Shown: positions 11,392 through 22,388 of the stretch, piece by piece
How the letters are laid out: each line of letters opens with the position of its first letter
How positions within the stretch are numbered: position 1 is the first letter of the stretch
From: Diprion similis
Taxonomy: Eukaryota; Arthropoda; Insecta; Hymenoptera; Diprionidae
Assembly (NCBI RefSeq): GCF_021155765.1
Contig: NC_060107.1
Span: forward strand, 7,674,501-7,738,500
DNA: 64,000 nucleotides
Reading direction: 5' to 3'
Notes under the pieces: model-generated
The model's database searches: none
The model's input: the letters and a program-made list of their open reading frames with translations, nothing else
Told to the model about the DNA's origin: nothing
Position numbers and translations under genes: made by a program

Positions 11392-14379
11392 CCTAGTGCA
11401 TCCTTAAATAGGCGGCATTCCATTCCGTTCCATTCCACGCATTGGGTGCAATGGCTCTTTTTGAGATCCTTAGATCCCTTAGGTTTCTTGCTCTTAAATT
11501 ATACCTCATAGTTGCAAGAACACCGTCGTGGATATCGTGCGATATTACAATCCTAGCGCCATCGTAGGTCAGTTAACGTGCGTGTCTAGTAGGTAGTAGG
11601 TAATGACCATGTGTCTAAGTGTAATTTTTAAATCCACCTATATTTTAATTTTCAACTCGCACGCGATCGTCTTCATGCAACGAACTGCTATTCAAGTTTA
11701 CAAAAACCAGCCCTCGAGAATGTATAGCCATATAAAGCAAGAAAGAAATAAAAATTTTCCATCCTTATTAAACTTTTTTCCAAAATAATAATAATAAGAA
11801 AAAAAAAAAAAAAAGAAAAACTAAAACAATTCCCGAGGATTTAAGAATTGTTTCAGACAGGAAAAATCGCGCAGCTGATGACCATGAGTAACATATTTTA
11901 TGAGTGACTGTCCGAGCGAGTGAATCATTTATAAATTGTCAGGTTGTAGAAACAAAATTTCTCATCAATCTCTGTATATTGTTTAAATTTTCAATCGAAA
12001 CTCTGAGAGATAAAAATTTTCGATAATATATATATATATATATGTATATATGTATATTTTTACCATAAAAATTGCGAGAAAGCCGCGACAGCAATTTTGT
12101 TTTATTAAATTACTGCAATATAAGTGAGAATTCTCGGAGACGAGAAAACACGTCAAATCAATCATATATCTCATTGAAGAAAGTAGCTCACCCGGTATTA
12201 CACGTTCAAAAAAAAAAAAAAAAAAAAAAAAATTGATGCACCGTATTTTTCATACATAATTATAGTATATATATAATAATTGAAATATCATCTAATTTTC
12301 CAATTCACCGCCGTACACGCGACACGTTCTATTTTCATTTCTCCGTTAAACTAAAGTCATTACCAATATCCCGTGCGTTATAAAGAAAAAAAAAAAAAAA
12401 AAAAAGAACCTCACAGATCTATGATATAAATTATATATTATACATAATGAAAAATACAGAGCAATTACACTCGTAATAAATATGATTAGATTTTTCATCC
12501 AGAAAGAGAAAAAAAAAAAAAAAAAAAAAAAAACAAGGAAATAATTAACGTGTGGAAAAAAAGATTAAAAATACTGGATTAATTACAGCGTGCTTATAAG
12601 GATACATTATATATATACATATATATACACGGGTTTCGATCTCGTTTTTGAGGCGTTATTACATACATCATGTATCTATAACATTATACAGTTGAAAAAT
12701 AATATATGTAATAGGCATATTTAACACTAGCAGGCGTCACGATTAAAAGCCAGAGGCGAATGTACCGAGTATATATATATATGTATGTATGTATATATGG
12801 TATGCGATATTATGCTCTTTAAGAAAACGTTTAAAAGATAATACTTGAATGGTTATAAGGTACGTCATCGCGTGAAGAAGCTGCTTCAGCGTCACGCCGT
12901 AACTTATAACCAGTGTAAATTTGATAGCTTGAGAATCTACGGTATAAGCGAGTGTGTAGAAATTTCATTCTTTGTGAGTGTGTTTTTTTTCTATAGATAA
13001 GGCTGCAGATTCGATCTATAGGTATCTAGGTGTGCGTAGAGCTGAGAGGGACTCGTTCATCCGCAACGAGTGGGAGATATTTTGCTGCGCTATTAACGAC
13101 CGGTGGGGAAAAAAAAATTGAGGTAGCAAATTGAGTGGAAATAAAGAACGATATAAAAATTAAATATAAAAAAGGAACAAGAAAAAAATAACATCGCTTG
13201 ATTTACGATACAAAATAATTTATCGACAATGTTATATATATGTATACATCAGGTCTATTAACGTTGGAATTACCGATACTTGATTGAATTTGAAATTTTT
13301 CTCTTATTCCGATCTTCCGTTCTGAATAAATAATAGTTTGGAAGCTGATCTTACGTTTTGTATCGTGATTCTCTCCTATAAACTAATCACCTATTGTTAT
13401 ATACATATATAGTTTGTATAATACAAAAATAGAAATTTTCCTACAGTAATTACTCTCAGGTAACGCGTCGAGAGATTTATACAGATTTAAAGAAAATACT
13501 GCAAAAGTTATAAATACATTTAATGTTTTCAGTGCGTCAATTTTTACAAGAATTTAGCTGTTAATATTCGCATAAAATTTTGGTCAAATTTGACATTTAT
13601 GTGTAATTTTTTCGCGATAAAAGTCAATATTGAAGTAATTTAATCTGAGTATAACTAATTGTTATTACGCATCTATGTATAGTTTGCGCAGGCGTCGAAA
13701 GGATCTGACCAATGAATATTATCGCATCGATTATATCAGGGAAAAAAAATCTATCCGAAAACCTGTACGATTCAAATGATAGATAAAAAAAGAAAGAGAG
13801 ATTAAGTATTTACGACAAACATTGTACGACATTTGTCGACAACATTCTCTGTTTGTATTTTTTTATTTTCACGGGTTTTCATTTCTATAAATTATTATAA
13901 TGCACGGAGCACCTACACACGATCCTCGGTCACACGTCGCAACGATATTCTCTTACACAATATATCGTTTTAAATTATATATACCCACCTGCTTGAATGA
14001 AAGTAAAAGTCTAAAGGACGATAAATTTGCACGGACCACCGCGAATACGAGGGTTCGCGATTAAGTGGGTGGAAACAGATGTAACGCATTTCGTATGCTA
14101 ATGACGCTGATCGACGCTGGACGTCGCTTGCATTCTTGATTTTACACGACGTCGTCGCCAAGAAAGAACGCATCGGCATCCTGCCGAGTCTGCAACTATA
14201 CGGTAATTCAGGATTGCATTATACTTCGACGTTGCAGATTTTCAATTCACAATTATGGCACGCATTTTCATATTCCCACGATTCCCACGTCAGAAATTTT
14301 TCGGGGAAAAATAAAATCAGCCGCGATATTTCGTTTGGAAAGCAAATTTTTTAGTGAAAATTGGAATGATTATAGGAAA
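11392..14379. other. Non-coding region rich in poly-A tracts
   Basis: No gene seen. It has several long A runs (near 11800, 12207-12231, 12385-12405 and 12510-12533) and TA-rich patches near 12030, 12610 and 12770. A GC-richer stretch at about 14040-14180 shows no convincing coding frame. Confidence 0.5.
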
Positions 14380-14765
14380 TTCATGTACCAAGTCAAATCA
14401 AGTCATGTCAAATTAAATCAAAACTAAACTAAATCGAACCAAATCAAGCGTAGAAATGATATCATTCAAAATTTAAAAAACAAAAAAAAAAAAAAAAACG
14501 GAACCCAACCAGATCAAATCAAGTTGTATGAAATCAAATTAAATCTAATTAACTAAATCGAATCGAATCAAGCGTAGAGATGATATCATTTGAAATTGAA
14601 AAGAAATTAAAAAACAACGGAACCAAGCAAATCAAGTCAAATCAAGTTGCATCAAATCAAATTAAATCTAAACAAATTTGAATCGAATTAAGCGTATAGA
14701 GATGTGTTATTTGAAGTGAAAAAAAGCGGAACCTGATCTTACCGAATCCAAATAACTCAACTCAG
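14380..14765. repeat. Degenerate tandem repeat, about 125-bp unit, AAATCAA-rich
   Basis: Roughly three units. Each contains runs of AAATCAA/AATCAAG, then AAGCGTAGA, GATGATATCATT (or a variant), an A-rich tract and CGGAACC. The AAGCGTA block starts near 14447, 14570 and 14688. Units are diverged, so it is old. On the same theme a short AAATCAAATC stretch continues at about 14840-14870. Confidence 0.75.
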
Positions 14766-15472
14766 CTCTATTTCTCAAACTAATTCGAATCGAACTAGTA
14801 GATTGCTTATTTCGGAACGATTTATAGGGAAAACCCGTATGAAATCGAAAGAAATCAAATCAAATCGGATCCGTTACTGTTGGAAATCAAAGACGAAGAA
14901 ACCGTGCAAGTAAAATCAGTTGAAACGAAGTGAAACCGAGTGGAATCGTCTATTCTTAGCTTTTGCACATCCGTCTTGAACAGCTTGTCCCGCAATGTAA
15001 AATATAAAGCGGTGGTGAGTCGCATGCGTGACTGCGTTACCGTTGTTCTCTGAACACGCGTGCACGTAGGTGCGAGTGTATCCAGATACACGCGCGTTAA
15101 CCCGAGGAGCGAGTGCCGCACATTAATTTCCGGTTTCTTAAATACCGGTTTCCTGACTCGCGTGCGTTGGCTCGGTCATGCGCTTAAAGTGCCTGTGCAG
15201 ACGCGGATTATGGGCAGCAAGCCTGCCGCAGATTTGCCCGGAAATTGCAGTCCTACTCCGGCTGTAATGCAGATCCGACAAAGTAGGCCTTTAAGCTAAT
15301 AATCGACGGTTGTTCGCAGTAAACGTCAGTTCGATCGCCTCGTGCTTATTACCGATCTCTGGCTTCAATTGCCTCGATATATGTTTCACCCGGCGAACAA
15401 GAACGGCCGACTATTGTCTTCGTGTGATACGTAATGTGCTTGAAAAGGCGCGGGGTGTGTACGTGTGATATG

Positions 15473-15474
<2 letters not shown>

Positions 15475-15502
<28 letters not shown>
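15475..15502. repeat. (TA)n microsatellite
   Basis: Fourteen or so TA units. Simple repeat. Confidence 0.9.
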
Positions 15503-15507
<5 letters not shown>

Positions 15508-16921
15508 CACAGTTTCGCAAAATTATGTGAGAATATTCACACCGCGGAAATACTTGCGCAAAAAAATCTAAACTTCCGTCACGCCCTCGCGGGAAGATAC
15601 ATTATCCAAACCCTATTTTTATCTCGTTCTATGCATGTTTAAAAATGCTAATTTTTCATTCATGGATTCTTCATTGTTTCAACCATTTTACACCGTAACG
15701 CCGACGATTCTTTTCTTCGTCTTATGTACCTTTTACTAGAGAAATTAGACGAATACTAAATTTTTACGAAACGCATGGTGGTTCAAAATGTACGAAAGTT
15801 TTTTGGATGGAAAAGCGATAAAAAATTAATTTGTAAATTTTTCGATCAATTATCGCTTCGATTTCATCGTACATGTATAATGTGGTTTATATTTTTTTTT
15901 AAACGTCAATCGAGAATCTAAATGAAATCTGAAACTGTGCAACAGAGTTTATTGTGGATTATTATTCTTTTTATTCTCTCTTACTCTTTTTGTTTTTGCA
16001 CACAATTTTTAGCTCTTGACCTGCGCTTCATAAATTTTGTTTCTCTTTTCTTTTCGGATATCGTACTTGGATGAATATACTATCAATAAAAGAATCATCG
16101 TTGTATGAGAGAAATCGGGTATGGTAATTGGCAATAAATAATCATTCGATAATAATAATCAAACAACGCTTGAAAGAGAATGAATATTTTTAATATTATA
16201 GGAGAAAATAATTATTCTCCAACTTTCCTCCTAGAATAATTATCTTTCGTCATGTTTTTTGGTGAAAATTTTTAATAACATTCACGTCAAGTTTACCATC
16301 TACGTTCCAATTTTTTATAACATTCTTCAACTACACATTACATGACATCTTGAATACATCACTTATTTCTTACAAATTTTTTTTACTACTTTTTCAATAT
16401 CAAAAAATTCCGTGAAATTTGAGAATAATTCACGAATACAGCAACGATTTATTCTATGTATTTTACTTTTGCAAAGATGAAGAAAGAAATAAAAAATTAA
16501 TGAAACTCGAGAGAATAGTGCGAGGAAAAAAATGAATGATATTTAAATATCCAGAATGTAGATATATTTTTATTGTTTATTTAATTCTCTTACGGTAGAT
16601 ATCTGTCTAACAGTTTAAAATACCGATCTAAGGGCCGTAACTCGAATAAACATCTGGTTTCGCTTGAATGCGTTGATCCACTTGTTACAATATCCTCACG
16701 AAACGAGGATGATTCGATAAATGTGGGACAATGTCCGAAGGAGGGTAGATAATTTGAATTCCTTGATGTTTGCCGTTATCGAGCCACGAGGCAATTTCCG
16801 CTTTGGCTCGTGTGCGGATTTTCCTTTGCTATACGATATGCGCAGGGCCTGCAACGGATTCTGCACGCATCGCTGAACGATATTCTAAACAACAAATTAC
16901 ACTATAGTCCATCATTTACGA

Positions 16922-16949
<28 letters not shown>
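16922..16949. repeat. (TA)n microsatellite
   Basis: About fourteen TA units followed by GTATATACACA. Simple repeat. Confidence 0.9.
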
Positions 16950-16956
<7 letters not shown>

Positions 16957-19374
16957 CACATTATACATATGTGTGTACATCCGTGCCGATTACTTTTTTT
17001 TTATTTATTATATTCTCACCATCCATGTATACGGTACTTGCAGTGCTCCGTTTCTAGTTTCAAAAATGAATAACGACAAGTAGGTGAATCGAGGCGAAGC
17101 TGCAATTTATTCGCGATATTAAACGACTTGCAGCTGAAGAAATCTCATACTTGGGTATCTGGGCTAACTTGTATGTCACGTTGAGAGGTATACGTTAATT
17201 ATACATATAAATTGTGTAGAGGGTAAAAATTTATAATAACATATTAAACTGCAGGCTGCTGCCTCCGTCCATGTTCCGGGGATTTCCGTCTATTTATGTA
17301 TCGTATTTTTCAACTTTCTGTTCTCAGAGAAAAAATGAAGTTATTTAATCAATCCGAAAATGAAAAGCTTGAGTTTTCACTAGATCTTCACGTTTTCAAG
17401 TTTAGAGAATCACTTCTAATAAATGTCCAAAAGAATTCAAGATCAGATTTCCAAAATTTGTAAAGGTGGATCCGTTATAGTAATGGTTCAAATTAAAAAA
17501 AAATCTTCATATTTTCAAGGTAATTTTTATGGTGTCCGAGAGCTTTAAAATCGTTAATCACGAATGTGAATTCGTTGTTCGAAATTCGAATTGGATATTA
17601 TCCTTTTTCTCTCTATAAACTTGAATCCTGCGGTGTGAGAAATATATAGAAGGAGAAGTTCAATAAAAGTGCGTAATTTGAATGTATAAAAATTTCGTTG
17701 CCAGTGTAATTAATCTTTGAATCGCAATATTTTTCATACCCGTTAAATATACGGAATTGCATAAAACGTACACGAAGTATCGTACAAATAAATGAGATCG
17801 TAGTCAATTACTTGATGCTTTAATAGAGTCATTACAAGACCTGCAGTAGCAGCAATTCAGAATTTGATGGGAATCGCATTAAATTCACACACACACACAT
17901 ACACACACCGTACGTGTAAATAACTTATACGGGCCTATAATACGTGTGTCTATAATTATTTCAATTAGCACGCTAGTTTTCCACGCGGAATCCGGAGAAA
18001 GAGTATAATCGCGATTTTTTAACGACAGCTTCAAGTTGTTGGTATAACATTTTGTTGTAGTTATTACGGTTCGGCAGAATTCAACGCTGATACGCGACCA
18101 TTTATAGTACACTGAGAGGTAAATACAGTGAAACTTTGTCAAACCCTTAACCATCGCCTAATTAGACATTATAGTCACGTGACACAACGAACCATTTTTA
18201 ATTCTCTTGCTTTAATTGATCTGCCTCCAGGAGTAATGCTTCTTTAAAATATTTCTTCAACAATTTTGTATTCATTCTTCATCTGAGATTTCTCGATCAT
18301 TTAAATAGACGGTTAATCGATAATCGACAGACTTTTTTCCGCTTTGATATTCTCAACATTAATTAACTTCGAAATCGAATCAATGTCGAATAACTCAAAC
18401 GTTTAAAAAAAGACTTGTGTAACTTACGAATGAAGGAATATACTATATATTAATACTTGTGAGATTTACTAAAGTTTGGACTCTACTTTCTCTTCGATAC
18501 GTTTTATTCTCTGTGAAACAACTTTTTCGTTAACTAAGTTAATTTTCTTTCCTTGTTTTCGAATTATTATATTAATAATAATGCGATTATTGCAAGTCTA
18601 TTTTTATTCAATACCGGAGCGGTGATCTGCAGCGAGAAGTTCAGAGACGATGAAATTGGTGGCCATAAATTAAAGAAAAAAAAATCGTCACGATTTTATT
18701 GATGCCGTTATATCAACGCGTGTTTTAAGTAGTCCTTTGGTAACGTAAGAAGTTGAATTGAAACGTTAAATCATCATTGAAAAAGTGCCGGAATATACCT
18801 ATATACATATAAAAGAACTTAACCGTACAACTGAGCTGCTATACACTTTTAATTTTCTTGTTTGTTTGTTTTTTGTTGATTTTGTACCGGTACAATAATT
18901 AATTCGTCGCAGTATAAATACGTGTCTGTGTGTATGGAATGTGATTTCATGTTATTCAAAGTATTATCAGTGTACACCTACTAGGCATAGGCTTGTAATA
19001 TATAAATTTAGATCTACGATCGGGACGTACTTGACAATTTTCGGTATATATATAAAATAATTGCAAAATCTTAAAACTCTATTAAATTTTTATATCAGAT
19101 CGAAATTTTCAGCCTCTTCGAAGATCTTCAAGTTTTCTTGAACCGTGAAATTTAAAACAAATCTACAAGCTTTTCCGAATTTTCGAATCCCGCAAGTATC
19201 GAAGTCTCTCCCCCAGAAACATGCTACAAAAGCGATAAATTTTCATAATTTCACAATCTTTTCCAAGTTCTTTGCACTCCTTTTGAAAAGTCTATAAAAT
19301 TTTACGATCTCTTACAAATTCTCAATAATTCGATCACCTGACTCCACCGATTACGTAAAATAAGCCCTAATTTT

Positions 19375-19770
19375 CTTTTTTCTTAGACTTTCTTTCCTTC
19401 TTACTGTTTTCAAACTTTTTCTGGTAAAACAACGTCGAAAAAATTAGAAACGCGAATCATTTTACTACATATCATTGCTGAAACATTTTCATATGTCATA
19501 CCGGGTATTTGAAAATTATTTAGATATTTCGGAACCATTTTACGATTTGCAATTTTCTAATCATCAAAATGAAACGGAGAAACAAAAATGTCTTGCAAAA
19601 AATCTGAAAAAAATCCACAACAATCTGGTGTGAAGTATGAAAATGTTTCAGCAGCCATCCATAGTAAATCGACTCCTGCTGTTAGTTTTTTAAAAATTTT
19701 TCTCCGGAAAAACTTTGAATGAAAACAGTAAGAATGAAAAATCTCCCTACTTCGGCTCTAAGCTTGAAAA
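19375..19770. mobile_element. Foldback element of about 390 bp
   Basis: The two halves are imperfect reverse complements. GCTGAAACATTTTCATA at about 19480 is matched by TATGAAAATGTTTCAGC at about 19637. TTCTTACTGTTTTCA at about 19399 is matched by TGAAAACAGTAAGAA at about 19720. The intermediate blocks (ACTTTTTCTGG versus CCGGAAAAACTTTG) also pair. The loop is near 19560. No coding capacity. A foldback or MITE origin is inferred from the symmetry. Confidence 0.6.
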
Positions 19771-19889
19771 ATTTTCACATCTGACACATGGTTTTTCAAA
19801 AGTTTTTCAGACTGTAAAAAAAATAAAAAAAAAAGTAATGCTTTCCAAAGTGAGAAAAATCGTATAAAAAAAAGTCAAGGAGTGTACTA

Positions 19890-20165
19890 TATGCATACGT
19901 CACAGCTTGGTACGCGTACTTTGACTCACAGGGCAATCGCATCGCCATGCCCGTGCCTTTCGCAAGATCACCTCGAGCGATTCGTAAGAGCATCGTGCGC
20001 TGCAGCAATGCTGCTGCACTAAGCTGCGCCCGCCTTAGGTTCTCTCTTACCTTGGCCGTCACGGCGCCTACGCTATATGCCAACGTTGCGTCGCGTCGCT
20101 GCGTCTTTCCTTTACGCTTGTCGCGTTTGTACGTAGATATACGTACACACAGGCGCGGCGCTGTA
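19890..20165. promoter_or_regulatory. CpG-rich segment, possible promoter or enhancer
   Basis: A sharp rise in GC and CpG in AT-rich surroundings (for example GCGTCGCGTCGCTGCG near 20086). Open frames on both strands do not continue into any exon I can find. It may be an upstream start site for mwh or a regulatory block; no core promoter element stands out. Confidence 0.3.
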
Positions 20166-21039
20166 GGTATCCAAACAGTTCACAAGCAGTTATTTATGAC
20201 ATCCTTTATGAGGATCCTTGGCTGAAGAAATTTGTTTAAAAAATATTGGAAATATATTATGATGTACAGATGATTCTTTGTTGCGTTGAAAATTCCTGGG
20301 GGATAAACGTGTGAAAGAAATTTATTCGACATTCGAATGCAGTCCTCAGGTTTTCGGTATGCTTTTCGTCTAGGCTACGTATACATATATGAGTGAATTG
20401 TTTGAGGCTGAACACTCTTCACTCTGAACCAGGATTGCAGAGTCGTATAATTTAGGAGAATTGAGAAGGATAATTAATTAATATATATATATATATATGG
20501 TCACCCTTTATGGACATTTTTTGGAATATTTTTTTACTTCTAGTTACACACATTTGCAGGGATTTGAAAAAATGCAGAAACGGATTCAGGCCAATTCATC
20601 TTCGTGACTTATAAACAGATGTTATGTATGAATAAATTATTATTTCGTTACTTGTAGATTTCAATTACCCATTGCTGAAATCAGTCAAGGCTAATTTTAC
20701 CGAGAATTAAAAAAAATCCGTTCAAATTTCACGATAAGCTTGAAAAAATCGGTTAGACTTTTTTCACAACATATGTATTGTTCAGATTAATTTCTGTAGA
20801 AGAACCAAAGATTCGTATTAATTTTTCGCCTAGTTCATTCAGGGGTGATAATGTTGCAAACTACACATTTCTCTCTTTCTTTCGCGTGAGAAAAAAAGTA
20901 TTCCAAAATAAACATACAATATATCTGATCACGAGAAACCAGTTATATTAAATTGACCAAAAAAAATTATCATGAACATGAAACTTCGATAACACGAGGT
21001 GTAAATTTTACAACGTACGTAAAGGATCATGGGCGAAAG

Positions 21040-21380
21040 AATATAGCCAAGCAATGAAGGTAAAGGAAAAGCTAGCGAGCGTTCACGCGAGCCTCTCGAA
21101 GACCCGAAGACTCGGAGCGTATCTTGAAAAATGGCGGTCCTGGAGGGACGGCGGAGGTAGTTCGAATGCCTGCACTGCGTGTACCTGCGTGCGACCGAAC
21201 GAATGCGTATAATACCCGCCCGGGTCAACGGCTTCCATGTCCTCGAAGCCCGTGCATGAGCCGGGTATAAGGTTGGTGCGCAGAGCGCACGGAGCTACTT
21301 GCGAGTGCGTTACACGCCTCGACGTCTGTGTGCGTGCGGTGCTTGTACACGACGGTGATTAGACGACGAGAAAATTGGGA
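21040..21380 (+). promoter_or_regulatory. CpG-rich region, candidate promoter / 5' exon zone of mwh
   Basis: A GC- and CpG-rich block about 1 kb upstream of the first mwh coding exon. It includes a TATA-like GGGTATAAGG near 21262 followed by GCGCAGAGCGCACGG. The coding exon at 22316 begins right after a splice acceptor, so the 5' UTR must start upstream, and this block is the nearest sequence with promoter-like composition. The exact start site and the donor that would join to 22316 were not identified. Confidence 0.35.
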
Positions 21381-21534
21381 GGAGGGAAGAAAAATGATGT
21401 TAGGAAAGGTTGAAATTCAGGGTGACGCGTCACGTTGTTATCACTGAGATGGGAGCGTGATTAAATTCGAACACACAATGATGCGGATTTCGTGAAAGTT
21501 GCCGTTCGACGTCTGCACGTAAGCAGCCTAAGCT

Positions 21535-22125
21535 ACGTTACGAATTATAGGCAGCAACGCAGAATCTGGCTTTCTGTGGAAGATTAGTTTCTGGATGATT
21601 TGTTGTAAACCTGTAGTTTCCGTGTAGTTTTCTACTCAGCAGATGGGCTACCGAAGCCAAACTTCGAATATGGAGCAATGCAAGATGTGGCTTTTTGTGA
21701 AAATCTAGGTTTGTGTAGCTCGCTGTGGAATTGTAGTTTTGATGTAGCTTTTTGCGGAAAGGTAGTTTTTGTGCGGCTTTTTAGCCAGCAGACAGGCTAC
21801 GAAAGCCGAACTTCGAATATGTAGCGATGCAAAATGTGGCTTTTTGTAAAAATGTAGGTTTGTGTAGCTCCCTGCGAAATCGTGGTTTATATGTTGTTTT
21901 TTAACCAGCAGATGGATAACCGAGAGTAAATATTTTTACATGTAACAATGTGAGATGTAGCTTCTTTGGAAAATGTAGTTTCAGTTTCGCTGTCTGCAAA
22001 ATTGCACTTTCTATGTAGTTTTCTTCCCACCAGATAGGCAATCGACGCCAAATTTATCATTTATATCAATACAAAATTTGTCGTTCTCTTTTGTATAGAA
22101 AATGGCTGCCTATCTGCTGATGTAG
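21535..22125. repeat. Degenerate tandem repeat, 120-150-bp unit, before mwh exon
   Basis: Four or so diverged units. Each has a block CAGCAGATGGGCTACCGAAG (starting near 21637; variants near 21786, 21906 and 22028), then an ACTTCGAATATG-like block, then AATGTGGCTTTTTGT and GTAGTTT words. Spacings are about 149, 120 and 122. Near 22102 the sequence GGCTGCCTATCTGCTG is a reverse-complement copy of the unit start. The array ends about 190 bp before the first mwh coding exon. Confidence 0.75.
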
Positions 22126-22325
22126 CTTGGCTAGTTTCACAGAAAACTGTCGATATCAAGAGCCAGTCATATATTCTTTTCTTTTGTCAATACACGAACC
22201 TACTACACTTGTGTACATATTTCACGAATTAAAGCTACGAATTAAGCATATAACATCCTATAAATATAAAACCACACGAATTAAACTGATTTCTTTGTTC
22301 TTTGTCCTGTTTCAGCGAGTCGGAC

Positions 22326-22388
22326 ATGGCTCCCAATGCAGAGGAGGAACTGCTAGCCGTCAAGCCATGGGCGCCACATCCGGATAAG
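22326..22388 (+). CDS. mwh: mwh coding exon 1 (start codon)
   Basis: Acceptor TTTCAG ends at 22315; CGAGTCGGAC then ATG. It encodes 21 residues beginning MAPNAEEELLAVKPW and ends AAG before GTATAT, phase 0. The 10 nt before ATG are 5' UTR, so at least one non-coding exon lies upstream. Confidence 0.8.

Larger units (their letters stand above)
14766..19374. other. Non-coding region, with a CpG-rich patch near 15.0-15.3 kb
   Basis: No supportable gene. The GC- and CpG-richer part at about 15000-15300 contains CCGGTTT repeats (ACCGGTTTCCTGACTC) and could be regulatory. TA microsatellites lie at 15475-15502 and 16922-16949, and a CA/TG run at about 17887-17908. The rest is AT-rich and featureless to my eye. 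Confidence 0.45.

Noticed and set aside
14380..14765. Repeat array considered as CRISPR-like
   Set aside because: The host is a eukaryote, the units are degenerate, and there are no unique spacers of constant length.
19796..20225. Overlapping plus and minus frames of 92-95 codons in a CpG-rich block
   Set aside because: They exist on both strands because of composition. No exon chain or known protein fits, so I kept only a regulatory suggestion.
20499..20850. Possible TIR element between GGTCACCCTTTATGGAC and AGGGGTGATAATG
   Set aside because: Only about eight bases pair at the ends and the interiors do not align, which is too weak to call.
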